Assembly (NCBI RefSeq): GCF_011684115.1
Contig: NZ_JAADJV010000009.1
Location: forward strand, 1 to 33,266
Direction: 5' to 3'
Origin: Rahnella aceris
Lineage (GTDB): Bacteria > Pseudomonadota > Gammaproteobacteria > Enterobacterales > Enterobacteriaceae
DNA: 33,266 nt
The notes under the pieces are model-generated. The model ran no database searches. It saw nothing but the letters and a program-made list of their open reading frames with translations, and was not told the DNA's origin. Position numbers and translations under genes: made by a program. Below, piece after piece: positions 22,001-33,266 of the stretch; the first letter of the stretch is position 1, and every line of letters starts with the position of its first letter.

Positions 22001-23029
22001 ATGATCGAGGTCGTTGGTGAACAGCGTTTCAATGGTTTTGTGACCGGACTGGCTCAGTTTAGCAAGCAGGTCCAGAGACAATTCCATGTTAGCCGGGACG
22101 ATCAGCTCACCGGTATTGGTGTCGATGTAGTCTTTAGAGACCACTTTCCCTGCGATGTATTCAACAGGAACTTCGATGCGCTGAATTTCGTCTTTTTCAA
22201 GCTGACGAATATGACGGGCAGTGATGCGGCGGCCTTTTTCTACATAGACTTTGCCGTCAGCTTCGATATCAAAGGAAGCTGTTTCACCACGCAGGCGCTC
22301 AGGTACCAGTTCCATCTGCAACTTGTTGTCGCGGATCTGGTAAGTCACCTTGTCAAAGAACAGGTCAAGGATCTGTTCAGTCGTGTAATTTAATGCACGC
22401 AGAATGATGGTCGCAGGCAATTTACGGCGACGGTCAATACGTACAAACAGGTTGTCTTTCGGATCAAACTCGAAATCTAACCATGAACCGCGGTAAGGGA
22501 TGATACGTGCGTTATAAAGCACTTTACCCGATGAGTGGGTTTTACCCTTATCGCTGTCGAAGAATACGCCCGGACTACGGTGCAGCTGAGATACGATAAC
22601 CCTCTCAGTACCGTTAATCACGAAGGTACCATTTTCGGTCATGAGCGGAATTTCGCCCATATAGACTTCTTGTTCCTTGATGTCTTTGACCGTACCTTCT
22701 GGTGCTTCACGTTCGTAGATTACCAGGCGCAGTTTTACGCGCAGTGGCGCGGAGAACGTCACACCACGGATCTGGCATTCTTTAACGTCGAATACAGGCT
22801 CACCAAGACGGTAGCTAACGTATTGCAGCTCAGAGTTACCGCTGTAGCTCTTGATAGGGAATACAGAACGGAATGCAGCTTCCAGACCGTACTGGCCTTC
22901 CGGATCTTGCTCGATAAACTTCTGGAACGAGTCAAGCTGGATAGAAAGGAGATATGGAATGTCCAAAACTTGTGGACGTTTACCAAAATCCTTACGAATG
23001 CGTTTTTTCTCGGTATAGGAGTAAACCAT
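19001..23029 (-). CDS. rpoB: RNA polymerase beta subunit
   Basis: Second-largest subunit of RNA polymerase. The 1342 residues match E. coli in length. The rifampicin-binding cluster near 505-535 ([20 protein letters not shown] and on) has wild-type residues, including Asp516 (checked at codon 21484-21482), His526 and Ser531 in the E. coli numbering, so no common resistance change is present. Other conserved parts are [20 protein letters not shown] and [19 protein letters not shown] precedes the ATG. It follows rplL after 332 nt, which contain the attenuator. Confidence 0.99.
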   Translation of the reverse strand: MVYSYTEKKRIRKDFGKRPQVLDIPYLLSIQLDSFQKFIEQDPEGQYGLEAAFRSVFPIKSYSGNSELQYVSYRLGEPVFDVKECQIRGVTFSAPLRVKLRLVIYEREAPEGTVKDIKEQEVYMGEIPLMTENGTFVINGTERVIVSQLHRSPGVFFDSDKGKTHSSGKVLYNARIIPYRGSWLDFEFDPKDNLFVRIDRRRKLPATIILRALNYTTEQILDLFFDKVTYQIRDNKLQMELVPERLRGETASFDIEADGKVYVEKGRRITARHIRQLEKDEIQRIEVPVEYIAGKVVSKDYIDTNTGELIVPANMELSLDLLAKLSQSGHKTIETLFTNDLDHGAYMSETIRVDPTSDRLSALVEIYRMMRPGEPPTREAAESLFENLFFSEDRYDLSAVGRMKFNRSLLRDEIEGSGILSKDDIIQVMKKLIGIRNGQGEVDDIDHLGNRRIRSVGEMAENQFRVGLVRVERAVKERLSLGDLDTLMPQDMINAKPISAAVKEFFGSSQLSQFMDQNNPLSEITHKRRISALGPGGLTRERAGFEVRDVHPTHYGRVCPIETPEGPNIGLINSLSVYAQTNEYGFLETPYRRVRDGLVTDEINYLSAIEEGNFVIAQANSNLDEEGRFIEDLVTCRSKGESSLFSRDQVDYMDVSTQQVVSVGASLIPFLEHDDANRALMGANMQRQAVPTLRADKPLVGTGMERAVAVDSGVTAVAKRGGIVQYVDASRIVIRVNEEEMYPGEAGIDIYNLTKYTRSNQNTCINQMPCVNLGEPIERGDVLADGPSTDLGELALGQNMRVAFMPWNGYNFEDSILVSERVVQEDRFTTIHIQELACVSRDTKLGPEEITADIPNVGEAALSKLDESGIVYIGAEVTGGDILVGKVTPKGETQLTPEEKLLRAIFGEKASDVKDSSLRVPNGVSGTVIDVQVFTRDGVEKDKRALEIEEMQLKQAKKDLTEELQILEAGLFARIQSALVAGGVEADKLGKLPRDRWLELSLTDEDKQNQLEQLAEQYDELKSEFEKKLEAKRRKITQGDDLAPGVLKIVKVYLAVKRQIQPGDKMAGRHGNKGVISKINPIEDMPYDENGTPVDIVLNPLGVPSRMNIGQILETHLGMAAKGIGEKINAMLKKQEEVSKLREFIQRAYDLGDDVRQKVDLTTFTDDEVLRLAENLKKGMPIATPVFDGAKETEIKQLLEMGGIPTSGQITLFDGRTGEQFERQVTVGYMYMLKLNHLVDDKMHARSTGSYSLVTQQPLGGKAQFGGQRFGEMEVWALEAYGAAYTLQEMLTVKSDDVNGRTKMYKNIVDGDHRMEPGMPESFNVLLKEIRSLGINIELEDE

Positions 23030-23361
23030 AGGGTTCCTCAGCTCGCTGATCAGTGACCCAATCTTGTCTGCCCTGAGAAGGACAGTTCATGCAACACCGT
23101 TTATGTCGACCGGAAAGCAGAAACGCTTCCCGCAATATCTGTTTTCTACCACTCTTAAATCATTTCGTTGTGCGTTATCTGTAGATGAGCTACAGCAAGA
23201 GGCAACAATATATTAAGGCGTCTATAGAAAGAGATATTAGAGTAGTTCAGTGCTCAAACAGTGTGAAACACCACTGACACTCTATAGCGCAAAAAGGCTG
23301 GTGACTAAAAAGTCACCAGCCATCAGCCTGTTAGGACAGGCTGCACTCCGGGAAGTTAAAC
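23030..23361 (-). other. rplL-rpoB intergenic leader
   Basis: This 332-nt gap has no gene. Apart from the attenuator at 23291-23321 it holds a small stem (TGTAG/CTACA at about 23181-23195) and otherwise A/T-rich sequence. In E. coli the equivalent region is cut by RNase III; the exact site cannot be placed by eye here. Confidence 0.6.
23291..23321 (-). terminator. rplL-rpoB attenuator
   Basis: On the minus strand GGCTGGTGACT pairs with AGTCACCAGCC (11 bp) over TTTT and runs into five Ts, 40 bases after the rplL stop. This matches the partial terminator of E. coli that lets only a fraction of transcripts reach rpoBC, setting ribosomal protein and polymerase ratios. Confidence 0.93.
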
Positions 23362-23727
23362 TTACTTAACTTCAACAGAAGCACCAGCTTCTTCCAGAGA
23401 TTTTTTCAGAGCTTCAGCGTCGTCTTTGCTGATGCCTTCTTTCAGAGCTGCTGGAGCAGACTCAACCAGGTCTTTCGCTTCTTTCAGACCCAGGCCAGTC
23501 GCGGTGCGAACAGCTTTGATAACTGCAACTTTGTTCGCGCCAACAGCGGCCAGAACAACGTCGAACTCAGTTTTTTCTTCAACAGCTTCAGCAGCAGCAG
23601 CAGGACCTGCAACAGCAGCAGCAGCAGAAACGCCGAATTTTTCTTCCATAGCGGAGATCAGTTCAACGATTTCCATTACAGACAGAGCTGCAACGCCTTC
23701 AATGATTTGTTCTTTAGTGATTGACAT
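23362..23727 (-). CDS. rplL: 50S ribosomal protein L7/L12
   Basis: Stalk protein that recruits translation GTPases, present as several dimers bound to L10. Of 121 residues, the N-terminal dimerisation domain (about 1-33) is followed by an alanine-rich hinge with [16 protein letters not shown] and a C-terminal factor-binding domain ([10 protein letters not shown] to VEVK). AGGAAC precedes the ATG. It lies 66 nt after rplJ and shares its autoregulated message. Confidence 0.99.
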   Translation of the reverse strand: MSITKEQIIEGVAALSVMEIVELISAMEEKFGVSAAAAVAGPAAAAEAVEEKTEFDVVLAAVGANKVAVIKAVRTATGLGLKEAKDLVESAPAALKEGISKDDAEALKKSLEEAGASVEVK

Positions 23728-23793
23728 TTCAAGTGTTCCTAGAATTCAGAAATAGTTTATACGTAAGCAAATGAACGAGATAAAAAAGGCTGA

Positions 23794-24291
23794 TTAAGCA
23801 GCTTCTTTCTGATCGCGTACAGCAGCCAGAGTGCGAACCAATTTGCCTGCAGAGGCTTCTTTCATGGTTGCCATCAGGCGTGCGATTGCTTCTTCGTAAG
23901 TAGGCAGAGTTGCCAAGCGGTCAATTTGAGCCGCAGAGATAAACTCACCTTCAAAGGCCGCAGCTTTAACCTCAAATTTTGCATTCGCTTTAGCGAAATC
24001 TTTGAACAAACGGGCAGCAGCGCCTGGGTGTTCAGTAGAGAATGCAATCAAGGTTGGACCGACAAACGTGTCTTTCAGGCACTCAAACTGAGTACCTTCC
24101 ACGACGCGACGCATCAAGGTGTTGCGAACAACACGCATGTAAACGCCAGCTTCACGACCTGCTTTACGCAGTTCAGTCATTTTATCTACAGTTACGCCAC
24201 GAGAATCCGCAACAACCGCAGACAGCGCGCCTTTGGCTACTTCGATGACTTCAGCAACAATCGCTTGTTTGTCTTGAAGATTTAATGCCAT
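23794..24291 (-). CDS. rplJ: 50S ribosomal protein L10
   Basis: Base of the ribosomal stalk: the N-terminal part binds 23S rRNA and the C-terminal helix carries L7/L12 dimers. The 165 residues equal the E. coli protein and start [27 protein letters not shown] precedes the ATG. The L10-L12 complex also represses its own translation through the leader at 24440-24535. Confidence 0.99.
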   Translation of the reverse strand: MALNLQDKQAIVAEVIEVAKGALSAVVADSRGVTVDKMTELRKAGREAGVYMRVVRNTLMRRVVEGTQFECLKDTFVGPTLIAFSTEHPGAAARLFKDFAKANAKFEVKAAAFEGEFISAAQIDRLATLPTYEEAIARLMATMKEASAGKLVRTLAAVRDQKEAA

Positions 24292-24628
24292 TAGCTTTTT
24301 GCTCCTGGATTTAGCCGGGGAACCCCCCCGGAACTCACATCACTTGTCATCGAGAATCGATAATAAGCGTTCAAACACGGTGAGCAGAGAATCCAGCAAA
24401 GACAAATCTTAATTCTTTATAAAAAAGACAAAGAAATATTTTCTTCAGGCTCTGTCACCGTCTACGCAGGAAGGATTAAGCCCCTTTCAGGGCACCTGCG
24501 GTCTTGGACGGAGGTCTGGATAGGCCAGACTCCAACCGAAAAATCTTGGTTTCGCATTAACGAAACAACGGGCCATAGATTCTAGACAAATCTATCGCCC
24601 GCGTAAAGCGATAAACGTCAGCAGTTAA
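24292..24628 (-). other. rplA-rplJ intergenic region
   Basis: This 337-nt gap holds the L10 autoregulatory leader at 24440-24535, a small stem at 24575-24595 (ATAGATT/AATCTAT) and an A/T-rich stretch just before the rplJ binding site. E. coli has the rplJ promoter here; I could not pick out convincing -35 and -10 hexamers. Confidence 0.55.
24440..24535 (-). ncRNA. Ribosomal L10 leader (autoregulatory RNA)
   Basis: The 5' untranslated region of rplJ contains segments nearly identical to the E. coli L10 leader: GGCCTATCCAGACCTCCGTC, CAAGACCGCAGGTG and CTGCGTAGACGGTGACAGA, read on the minus strand. These form the kink-turn and loop that bind the L10-(L12) complex, which then blocks rplJ translation. 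The exact ends are approximate. Confidence 0.88.
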
Positions 24629-25333
<705 letters not shown>

Positions 25334-25336
25334 TTA

Positions 25337-25910
<574 letters not shown>

Positions 25911-25943
25911 CATCTGTTCTAGTGAATGTTTAGAACGTTGTTG

Positions 25944-26489
25944 TTAGCCTTTTTCAACCTGACCGAAGTCCAGTTCAACCGGTGTTGCACGGCCAAAAAT
26001 GGAAACAGACACTTTCAGGCGGCTTTTCTCGTAATCAACTTCTTCGACCACACCATTGAAGTCCGCAAACGGACCGTCATTAACACGTACCAGTTCACCT
26101 GGTTCGAACAACGTTTTAGGACGTGGTTTATCACCCACTTGTTGCAGGCGATTCATGATCGCATCAACTTCTTTATCGCTGATTGGTGCAGGACGATCTG
26201 ACGTTCCGCCAATGAAGCCCATAACACGAGGAACGCTGCGAACTAAGTGCCAGCTGGCGTCATTCATCACCATCTGTACCAGCACATAACCTGGGAAGAA
26301 TTTACGTTCGCTTTTACGGCGCAGGCCACCACGAATCTCAACCACTTCTTCGGTTGGAACCATGACTTCACCAAACAGTTCTTCCATGTCATGTAATTTG
26401 ATGTGCTCACGCAGCGATTGTGCTACGCGGCCTTCAAAGCCAGAAAACGCCTGAACGACGTACCAACGTTTTTTAGGTGCTTCAGACAT
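25944..26489 (-). CDS. nusG: Transcription elongation/termination factor NusG
   Basis: Links RNA polymerase to Rho or to the ribosomal protein S10, and takes part in rRNA antitermination. The 181 residues equal E. coli NusG. The N-terminal NGN domain begins [19 protein letters not shown], and the C-terminal KOW domain includes [20 protein letters not shown]. The frame is open 45 codons upstream inside secE, but the ATG at 26489 gives the known start and overlaps the secE stop by one base (TAATG). Confidence 0.98.
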   Translation of the reverse strand: MSEAPKKRWYVVQAFSGFEGRVAQSLREHIKLHDMEELFGEVMVPTEEVVEIRGGLRRKSERKFFPGYVLVQMVMNDASWHLVRSVPRVMGFIGGTSDRPAPISDKEVDAIMNRLQQVGDKPRPKTLFEPGELVRVNDGPFADFNGVVEEVDYEKSRLKVSVSIFGRATPVELDFGQVEKG

Positions 26490-26872
26490 TAGAACCTCAA
26501 GCCAGTAATGAAAGATACCAGGCGGACTAAAATACCATCCAGCCCCCACAGAATCAGTGACATAACGGCAGTTACCGCAGCAACGATCAGTGTGGTATGC
26601 AATGTTTCCTGGCGCGTTGGCCAAATGACTTTACGTACTTCAGTACGCGCTTCACGAGCAAACGCGACCGTCGCTTTGCCTTTAGTGGTCAGTAAAGCCA
26701 CTGCGCCTGCAATTGCGATAATAACAACTACGGCTAACGCGCGTAACGGCAGGCTGTATGCACGGTAATAATAGTTACCGACAATAGCTACAACCAACAA
26801 AACGGCAACAATCAGCCACTTTACCGCTTCCAGGCCGCGCCCGCTCCCTTGAGCCTCGGTATTCGCACTCAT
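26489..26872 (-). CDS. secE: Protein translocase subunit SecE
   Basis: Essential clamp subunit of the SecYEG channel in the inner membrane. The 127 residues equal E. coli SecE. Three membrane segments are visible at about 20-37, 45-63 and 93-115. The conserved cytoplasmic stretch [20 protein letters not shown] lies between the second and third. The ATG at 26872 gives [16 protein letters not shown]; five more codons are open upstream. It is cotranscribed with nusG. Confidence 0.98.
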   Translation of the reverse strand: MSANTEAQGSGRGLEAVKWLIVAVLLVVAIVGNYYYRAYSLPLRALAVVVIIAIAGAVALLTTKGKATVAFAREARTEVRKVIWPTRQETLHTTLIVAAVTAVMSLILWGLDGILVRLVSFITGLRF

Positions 26873-26907
26873 AAACCAACCCGTCACAATGATTCAGAAC
26901 AAACAAC

Positions 26908-26930
26908 TTTGCCTCGCATTGCGAGGCAAA
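26908..26930 (-). repeat. Strong hairpin in the secE leader
   Basis: TTTGCCTCGC (26908-26917) and GCGAGGCAAA (26921-26930) form a perfect 10-bp stem over a 3-nt loop, 35 nt before secE. On the minus strand it is followed by a T-rich but broken tract, so it might attenuate transcription or protect the 5' end. Confidence 0.5.
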
Positions 26931-26984
26931 CCAAACCGATCGATGCTCTACTTGAGCGCAATTCGGTGTTTTACGCTATATCTC

Positions 26985-27038
26985 AGAGCCTATCTCACCA
27001 GTGATTATGACGTATAAATCGCTGATGAGATAGGTTCT
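26985..27038. repeat. 54-bp imperfect palindrome between tufB and secE
   Basis: The 17-bp arms at 26985-27001 and 27022-27038 are inverted copies with two mismatches, and the 20-bp middle is itself partly symmetrical around ACGT. It lies upstream of secE and beyond the tufB terminator. It could be a small repeat element, an operator, or part of the secE promoter region. Confidence 0.5.
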
Positions 27039-27053
27039 AGCGCCACAGCGTAG

Positions 27054-27081
27054 AAAAAAGGGCATCAAATGATGCCCTTTT
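27054..27081 (-). terminator. tufB terminator
   Basis: GGGCATCA and TGATGCCC form a near-continuous palindrome (27060-27077) with flanking A and T runs; the minus strand runs into six Ts. It lies about 45 bases after the tufB stop and closes the tRNA-tufB transcript. Confidence 0.9.
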
Positions 27082-27125
27082 AGTGTGTATTACGTCAACG
27101 AATAGTGACAAAAAACTATCAGCGA

Positions 27126-28346
<1,221 letters not shown>

Positions 28347-28418
28347 TCACCACATCAACCAAGCATTTGCTTGACGAATTAGTTTACAGAAAGAAAATCA
28401 GGAGGGAGAATTTGGAAG

Positions 28419-28494
28419 TGGTGCTGATAGGCAGATTCGAACTGCCGACCTCACCCTTACCAAGGGTGCGCTCTACCAACTGAGCTATATCAGC
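28419..28494 (-). tRNA. thrT: tRNA-Thr(GGT)
   Basis: The minus strand reads GCTGATATAGCTCAGTTGGT and ends TCAGCACCA. The cloverleaf is complete over 76 nt with CCA encoded. The anticodon loop is TTGGTAA (anticodon GGT). It is the last tRNA before tufB, as in E. coli. Confidence 0.98.
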
Positions 28495-28501
28495 ACATAC
28501 T

Positions 28502-28576
<75 letters not shown>

Positions 28577-28706
28577 ATCCTGGAACTCGGCTACCTGATT
28601 GTTCTGAAGAACTTGAAGACGGGGAAAAGGACGTGAGACACTTAATTCCTCACCTTCACCTGAAGCGACTCTTTCACTTCAAGCTGCCTCATTACTAAGG
28701 CTTATA

Positions 28707-28791
<85 letters not shown>

Positions 28792-28810
28792 TAATTGTTA
28801 AGTACTTGAA

Positions 28811-28886
<76 letters not shown>

Positions 28887-29272
28887 ATCAAGTGCTGCGC
28901 ATTCTATGGAGACTTTACGGGGTATGCAACAAAAAAATTGCATGTTTTGCACTATCGCTCATGTTTTATTCAAAAAGTAAGCTTTTTCCCTTTTTCCGCT
29001 GTTTAAGGGGTGAAAATATATCCAAAAGTGCGACTTCTTCATACCTGTCTGAGCAAGATATGAACCACTTTCCTACACTTCATTAATGAAATAAATCCTT
29101 CGCAGAGCTTAACCGTCTCATTTATGCACTGAAAATGTGCTTTTGCCTCACAAATGAACATCAAAAGGCATTTCTTTATCAGTTACACCTGATTTCAAGG
29201 CCATTTATATTGGCGCAGTTCTTGCACTCTTCATTGCGTACGCACTGTTTTGTTATTTTAAGGAGTGCAGCT
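28887..29272. other. Divergent region between tRNA cluster and GNAT gene
   Basis: These 386 bases hold the tRNA operon promoter near the left end and the ribosome binding site of the GNAT gene at the right (AGGAG, 29261-29265). The middle is A/T-rich. I see no further gene, repeat or recognisable operator in it, and no integrase or att-like duplication. Confidence 0.6.
28894..28929 (-). promoter_or_regulatory. thrU-tyrU-glyT-thrT-tufB promoter
   Basis: On the minus strand TTGCAT (28929-28924) and TAGAAT (28906-28901) are spaced 17 bp, with a GC-rich discriminator GCGCAGC before the start near 28894. An A/T-rich stretch lies upstream of the -35. This is the design of a growth-rate-regulated, ppGpp-sensitive stable-RNA promoter. 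The 5' leader before thrU would be only about 8 nt. Confidence 0.85.
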
Positions 29273-29809
29273 ATGAAAATTGTCATGCTCAACGCCGCAA
29301 CATTGCCTGTTTATAGAGATGAACTGGCACAACTTCTCATCGAAGCCAACAGTACAGGCGCTTGCGTGGGGTTCCCGCACGTCACCGGACAAAGAGAGGC
29401 GGAAGACTCTTTTCATGATTTACGCCCTGCACTAACTCAAAATGAGCGACTGCTTTGGATCGCCAGAGATGAACAAGGTGTCATTGGGACCGTTCAGCTC
29501 GATCTGGCCCATTCTCCGGATTTACCTCATCAGGCCGAAGTGAGTACTTTGCTGGTCTGTGCCCGTGCGAGACGACGCGGCGTCGGTCGTCTGTTAATGC
29601 GTGCACTGGAAAATACCGCACAGAACCTGCGTTGCTCCGTTCTGTCTTCAGATATGCAGTCAGGTTCGGACGCCGAAGCTTTCTATCGGGCTCAGGGTTA
29701 TCGCTGTGCGACACTCAGGCAAGACTCAGCCCGTTACAGCAGAAAAAATGAAGTAGTCTATTACAAACAACTACCGCCCTTCACCTGCGCCTCTCACCCC
29801 CTCTTTTAG
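29273..29809 (+). CDS. GNAT family N-acetyltransferase
   Basis: Predicted acetyl-CoA-dependent acetyltransferase of unknown substrate, 178 residues. The acetyl-CoA loop is RRRGVG at 100-105, within motif A (STLLVCARARRRGVGRLLMR). A later segment, AEAFYRAQGYR at 135-144, fits the conserved motif B. The frame is open 46 codons upstream, but the ATG at 29273 has AGGAG 7 bases before it. E. coli K-12 has no gene here between thrU and coaA. It could be a small-molecule or toxin-resistance acetyltransferase; the sequence does not say which. Confidence 0.85.
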   Translation: MKIVMLNAATLPVYRDELAQLLIEANSTGACVGFPHVTGQREAEDSFHDLRPALTQNERLLWIARDEQGVIGTVQLDLAHSPDLPHQAEVSTLLVCARARRRGVGRLLMRALENTAQNLRCSVLSSDMQSGSDAEAFYRAQGYRCATLRQDSARYSRKNEVVYYKQLPPFTCASHPLF

Positions 29810-29852
29810 TCTGTGAAAGTGCGGTGAGTATTTCATCGCACTTTCACAGACT
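29808..29852 (+). terminator. Terminator hairpin after the GNAT gene
   Basis: A perfect 16-bp stem (29808-29823 with 29837-29852) overlaps the stop codon of the GNAT gene. The T-tract afterwards is short (CTTTCC), so termination may be partial, but the stem is one of the strongest in the window. Confidence 0.65.
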
Positions 29853-29947
29853 TTCCTCACTTGCATAAGTTTCTCAAAAATTTTTAAACTCAATCAAAGA
29901 AATCGATAAGTTATAAGAAAAAGATCTCCCTCAAAAATTAAGGTGTC

Positions 29948-29953
29948 TATAAT
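29948..29953 (+). promoter_or_regulatory. Candidate coaA -10 element
   Basis: A perfect TATAAT lies 74 bases before coaA in A/T-rich DNA. No good -35 is found at 16-18 bp, so the promoter call is tentative. Confidence 0.45.
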
Positions 29954-30026
29954 ATGCTGCTGGTTTACTGTCTGGAGTTGGCGTGATCGCCTTTCCTGAC
30001 CTGCGCTAACAGGCAGACTTTAACTT

Positions 30027-30977
30027 ATGAAAAAAAGAGACCCATCTTTGGCAACTCCTTATCTGCAGTTTGATCGTACGCAGTGGGCAGCCTTACGTGA
30101 TTCAGTACCACTCACGCTCAAAGAGGCTGAAGTGGTGAACCTGAAAGGCATAAACGAGGATTTATCCCTCGAGGAAGTCGCGCAGATCTATCTGCCACTT
30201 TCACGCCTTCTCAATTTTTACATCAGTTCCAACCTGCGCCGACAAGCCGTGCTTGAGCAGTTCCTCGGTACAGATGGACAGAAAATTCCTTATATCATTG
30301 GAATTGCTGGGAGTGTAGCGGTAGGTAAAAGTACGACAGCCCGCGTCCTCCAGGCATTATTAAGCCGTTGGCCAGAGCATCGCTCAGTAGAGCTGATCAC
30401 CACAGATGGTTTCCTCTATCCCAATAAGACGCTCCAGGAGCGTGGGATCATGAAGAAAAAAGGATTCCCTCAATCTTACGATATGCACCAGCTGGTGAAT
30501 TTCGTTTCAGAGGTTAAGTCAGGGGCACGACATGTTACCGCGCCAGTCTATTCACATCTGATCTACGATGTGATACCTGATGGCAATAAAGTTATTGAGC
30601 AGCCAGATATTTTGATCCTTGAAGGGCTTAATGTCTTACAAAGTGGCATGGATTATCCTCATGATCCACATCGTGTATTTGTTTCCGACTTTGTCGATTT
30701 CTCTATATACGTTGACGCACCTGAAAATTTATTGCAGAGCTGGTATATCAATCGTTTCTTGAAATTCCGCCAAGGCGCTTTCTCAGACCCAGATTCTTAT
30801 TTCCACCATTATGCAAAATTGCCAGAAGAAGAAGCTGTGAATATTGCGACACAGTTATGGAATGAGATTAATGGTTTGAATTTAAAGGAGAACATTCTCC
30901 CAACCCGTGAAAGAGCCAGCCTAATCTTGACGAAAAGTGCTAATCACGCTGTTGAAAGTGTTCGGCTGAGAAAATAA
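30027..30977 (+). CDS. coaA: Pantothenate kinase
   Basis: Type I pantothenate kinase, the first and rate-controlling step of coenzyme A synthesis, feedback-inhibited by CoA. The 316 residues equal E. coli CoaA. The P-loop GSVAVGKST is at 95-103 with Lys101, which also binds CoA in E. coli. Other conserved parts are [20 protein letters not shown] and the C-terminal [12 protein letters not shown]. Only the first ten or so residues differ from E. coli. The ribosome binding site is weak. It reads toward birA and shares a bidirectional terminator with it. Confidence 0.98.
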   Translation: MKKRDPSLATPYLQFDRTQWAALRDSVPLTLKEAEVVNLKGINEDLSLEEVAQIYLPLSRLLNFYISSNLRRQAVLEQFLGTDGQKIPYIIGIAGSVAVGKSTTARVLQALLSRWPEHRSVELITTDGFLYPNKTLQERGIMKKKGFPQSYDMHQLVNFVSEVKSGARHVTAPVYSHLIYDVIPDGNKVIEQPDILILEGLNVLQSGMDYPHDPHRVFVSDFVDFSIYVDAPENLLQSWYINRFLKFRQGAFSDPDSYFHHYAKLPEEEAVNIATQLWNEINGLNLKENILPTRERASLILTKSANHAVESVRLRK

Positions 30978-30994
30978 ATTTACTGTCGTTAACG

Positions 30995-31027
30995 AATAAA
31001 GGAGAGCCTGATACTCTCCTTTATTTT
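30995..31027. terminator. Bidirectional terminator between coaA and birA
   Basis: AATAAAGGAGAG (30995-31006) and CTCTCCTTTATT (31014-31025) form a perfect 12-bp stem over 7 nt, placed between the converging genes. A T-rich tract is present on the coaA side and a shorter one on the birA side. Confidence 0.85.
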
Positions 31028-31029
31028 AG

Positions 31030-31989
31030 TCAGATACCGCGCAGTGAAATCTCACCGCCAATATAAGGTTTAACTACCGCATCCTGTTCAAGCAACAAAG
31101 CACCCTGCGGATCAATCCCGCGCTCGATACCATGAATTTCCTGGTCACCGATGAGTAACTTAACCTGACGATCAAGGAAATTATCTAAACCACGCCAGCG
31201 GGGAATAAAAGGTGCTAATCCTTCCTGTTCGAAATGTAATAATGCTGACCTTAACTCTTTCAGCAGCATTGCTGTGAGTTCATTGCGGTCAATATTAACA
31301 CCCGCCTCCTGCAAATTTATCCATCCCTGAGTGATGGCGTCAGAAGCCGGTTCACGCATTTTGAGGTTAATGCCCGCGCCGATAACCAACTGTGCCGCAT
31401 CGCCGGTTTTACCTGTCAGTTCAACCAGTATCCCAGCCAGCTTACGGTCATTAAGATAAAGATCATTTGGCCATTTCACCCGTACATCTTTAGCTCCAAG
31501 GCGCTGAAGCACCTCAGCCATGACAATCCCGATAACCAGGCTTAGCCCCATTGCGGCGGCAGGCCCTTGTTCCAGCTTCCAGTACATAGAAAGATAAAGA
31601 TTACTGCCAAACGGTGAGAACCATTTTCGCCCGCGACGTCCCCGGCCGGCCTGCTGATATTCCGCAACACATGCGTCGCCAGAGCTTAATTCACCAATTC
31701 GGTCTAAAAGATACTGATTGGTTGAATCAATAACGGACAGAACTCTGACCTGACCCGCCGGAAGCAGCTTGAGGATTTTCTCCTCGTCGAGCAGTTGGAT
31801 AGGATATGGCAGGCTATAACCTTTACCCGGCACTGTAAATATATCAACGCCCCAGTCACGTACCGTCTGGATGTGTTTATTAATTGCTGCACGGCTCATG
31901 CCAATGACTGTACCTAACTGCTCACCGGAATGAAATTCACCATCAGCCAAAATGGAGATCAGTTGCAGAGGAACGGTAATATCTTTCAT
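31030..31989 (-). CDS. birA: Biotin-protein ligase and biotin operon repressor
   Basis: Attaches biotin to acetyl-CoA carboxylase (BCCP) and, as biotinyl-AMP-bound dimer, represses the bio operon. Of 319 residues (E. coli 321), the winged-helix DNA-binding domain is at about 1-60 ([22 protein letters not shown]). The ligase domain has GRGRRG at 115-120 and KWPND at 172-176 with Lys183. Its start overlaps the murB stop by four bases (ATGA), so the two are coupled. Confidence 0.97.
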   Translation of the reverse strand: MKDITVPLQLISILADGEFHSGEQLGTVIGMSRAAINKHIQTVRDWGVDIFTVPGKGYSLPYPIQLLDEEKILKLLPAGQVRVLSVIDSTNQYLLDRIGELSSGDACVAEYQQAGRGRRGRKWFSPFGSNLYLSMYWKLEQGPAAAMGLSLVIGIVMAEVLQRLGAKDVRVKWPNDLYLNDRKLAGILVELTGKTGDAAQLVIGAGINLKMREPASDAITQGWINLQEAGVNIDRNELTAMLLKELRSALLHFEQEGLAPFIPRWRGLDNFLDRQVKLLIGDQEIHGIERGIDPQGALLLEQDAVVKPYIGGEISLRGI

Positions 31990-33038
31990 GACAGCGCATC
32001 CACGGCGTCCACTTCACCCTTCGCGGCGATAAAACGAACCTCTGGTTCAAGCCAGATACTAAATTTCTCTGCAACAACATCACGTACATATTTAGCCAAT
32101 GCACGTACATCAGCGCTGCTCGCATGATCTTTATTAATCAGTACTAACGCCTGTTTATCGTGAACTGCTGCGCCGCCAACGGTAAAACCTTTCAAACCAG
32201 CCTGTTCAATCAACCATCCGGCAGCAAGTTTAATTTGCCCATTAGCTTGTGGATAAGACGGCATAGAAGGATATTCGTTGCTGATTTTCTCTGCCACAGA
32301 AGCGTCAACAGCAGGGTTCTTGTAGAAACTCCCCGCATTGCCGGTAATGGCGGGGTCAGGTAATTTGCTCTGCCGCATCGCGCAAACTAAATCAAAGATC
32401 TGACGGGGGCTAACAGTCTCAGGATCTAAGCGAGTCAGCTCCCCATAACTCAATTTCGGCTGCCATTGTTTTCTCAGCTTCAGGCCTACGGCAATAATGG
32501 CATACCCTTCTTTATAGGAATGTTTAAATATACTCTCGCGATAACCAAACTGGCATTCGTCGGATTGCACGCGGATGACCTTTTCGCTCTGCAAATCCAA
32601 AACATCCACATAACCACAGATACTCTGCAGTTCGACACCATATGCACCTATGTTTTGAATAGGAGCAGAACCTACGCATCCGGGAATTAAAGCAAGATTC
32701 TCCAGACCTGGAATATCATGCTCTAATGCATAACAAACCAATTGATGCCAATTCTCACCAGCCCCCACATGCAGCAACCATTCCTCTGCATTTTCATCCA
32801 GCTCAATACCTTTGATCCGGTTCAGCACTACTGACCCTGCAAAATTCTCCAGGAAAAGAACATTACTTCCTTCGCCTAAAAGTAAAAAAGGCTGCTCCTT
32901 TTCCTTCGCTGATTTCCATGCTGCTATGAGTTGTTCAGTGTTCTGGACATGCGTGATTTCAGCAGCATAAGCCGCCAGAGAAAAAGTATTCAGGGATTGA
33001 AGAGAAGTGTCGCCAATCGACATAGCAATATTACTCAT
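31986..33038 (-). CDS. murB: UDP-N-acetylenolpyruvoylglucosamine reductase
   Basis: FAD enzyme that reduces the enolpyruvyl group to give UDP-MurNAc for peptidoglycan. The start at 33038 gives 350 residues; the ATG at 33023 would give 345, and an ATG at 33086 would give 366. None has a strong ribosome binding site. FAD-binding segments are LGEGSN (54-59) and [16 protein letters not shown]; the catalytic serine is Ser237 in [10 protein letters not shown], and the glutamate is in WLEPEVRF. E. coli MurB has 342 residues. It follows the 5S rRNA terminator of the upstream rRNA operon by about 120 bases, as in E. coli. Confidence 0.95.
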   Translation of the reverse strand: MSNIAMSIGDTSLQSLNTFSLAAYAAEITHVQNTEQLIAAWKSAKEKEQPFLLLGEGSNVLFLENFAGSVVLNRIKGIELDENAEEWLLHVGAGENWHQLVCYALEHDIPGLENLALIPGCVGSAPIQNIGAYGVELQSICGYVDVLDLQSEKVIRVQSDECQFGYRESIFKHSYKEGYAIIAVGLKLRKQWQPKLSYGELTRLDPETVSPRQIFDLVCAMRQSKLPDPAITGNAGSFYKNPAVDASVAEKISNEYPSMPSYPQANGQIKLAAGWLIEQAGLKGFTVGGAAVHDKQALVLINKDHASSADVRALAKYVRDVVAEKFSIWLEPEVRFIAAKGEVDAVDALS

Positions 33039-33091
33039 GAGTGACTTATTTGTGCTTAGTTTAACCGATCCGATATCCTGATACACAGAGT

Positions 33092-33121
33092 TTTATAAGT
33101 TGGGGTGGGCCTCAAGACCAA
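33092..33121 (-). promoter_or_regulatory. Candidate murB-birA promoter
   Basis: On the minus strand TTGGTC (33121-33116) and TATAAA (33097-33092) are 18 bp apart. The position, between the rRNA terminator and murB, is right. The -35 is weak. Confidence 0.45.
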
Positions 33122-33157
33122 TAAACAAAGTCCATGCAGAGCTAAATTTCCCATAGC

Positions 33158-33187
33158 AAAAAGCCCCGTACTTTCGTACGGGGCTTT
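33158..33187 (-). terminator. rRNA operon terminator
   Basis: On the minus strand AAAGCCCCGTAC pairs with GTACGGGGCTTT (12 bp) over GAAA and runs into five Ts. It lies 11 bases after the 5S rRNA 3' end, like T1 of E. coli rrn operons. Confidence 0.93.
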
Positions 33188-33198
33188 CCACTTATTTG

Positions 33199-33266
33199 AT
33201 GCCTGGCAGTTCCCTACTCTCGCATGGGGAGACCCCACACTACCATCGGCGCTACGGCGTTTCACT
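33199..33266 (-). rRNA. rrf: 5S rRNA, 3' part (cut by the window edge)
   Basis: The last 68 nt of 5S rRNA are present on the minus strand, from AGTGAAACGCCGTAGCGCCG through CTCCCCATGCGAGAGTAGGG to CTGCCAGGCAT, almost identical to E. coli 5S. The 16S and 23S genes would lie beyond the right edge. The location beside murB corresponds to rrnB of E. coli. Confidence 0.97.

Noticed and set aside
28642..28692. 16-codon ORF in the spacer between tRNA-Tyr and tRNA-Gly
   Set aside because: No good ribosome binding site and the spacer is processed RNA; a chance frame is more likely.
32248..32256. Second perfect DnaA box, inside murB
   Set aside because: It is formed by ordinary codons (Tyr-Pro-Gln region of MurB) with no neighbouring boxes, so chance or coding constraint explains it.
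33056..33265. 69-residue minus-strand ORF over the 5S rRNA and terminator
   Set aside because: The sequence is 5S rRNA and its terminator.

Overview
This window is a core chromosomal segment of an enterobacterium (order Enterobacterales). The proteins are close to those of Escherichia coli, and the gene order follows the E. coli segment rrnB-murB-birA-coaA-thrU-tyrU-glyT-thrT-tufB-secE-nusG-rplKAJL-rpoBC-thi-rsd-nudC-hemE-nfi-yjaG-hupA-yjaH-purD-purH-rrnE. It differs from E. coli K-12 in lacking zraPSR between purD and the yjaH-like gene, in carrying an extra GNAT acetyltransferase beside the tRNA cluster, and in protein detail. These points suggest a Yersiniaceae-type genus (Rahnella, Ewingella or Serratia relatives), but the genus is a guess.

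Layout: bases 1-139 hold the start of an rRNA operon reading leftward out of the window (P1 promoter and leader, minus strand), divergent from purHD (434-3359, plus), which has a PurR box. A 180-bp inverted-repeat element of unknown type lies after purD. The minus-strand run nudC-hemE-nfi-yjaG-hupA-lipoprotein fills 3579-8010. Rsd (8110-8625) and the thiCEFSGH operon with its TPP riboswitch (8702-14457) are on the plus strand and converge on rpoC.

From 28886 down to 14689 the minus strand carries the growth-rate block: a four-tRNA cluster with a strong stable-RNA promoter, tufB, secE-nusG, rplKA, rplJL with the L10 autoregulatory leader, the rplL-rpoB attenuator, and rpoBC with a strong terminator. 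On the right are a GNAT gene and coaA (plus), then murB-birA (minus), then the terminator and 3' half of a 5S rRNA gene belonging to a second rRNA operon that reads into the window.

Most of the region serves growth: ribosomal RNA and protein, RNA polymerase, translation and secretion factors, purines, thiamine, heme and CoA. No prophage, insertion sequence, CRISPR array or defence system was seen. The points most worth a second look are the 180-bp inverted-repeat element, the promoter buried in the nusG terminator, the layered rrn/purH control region, and the co-oriented rRNA operons bracketing the whole segment.
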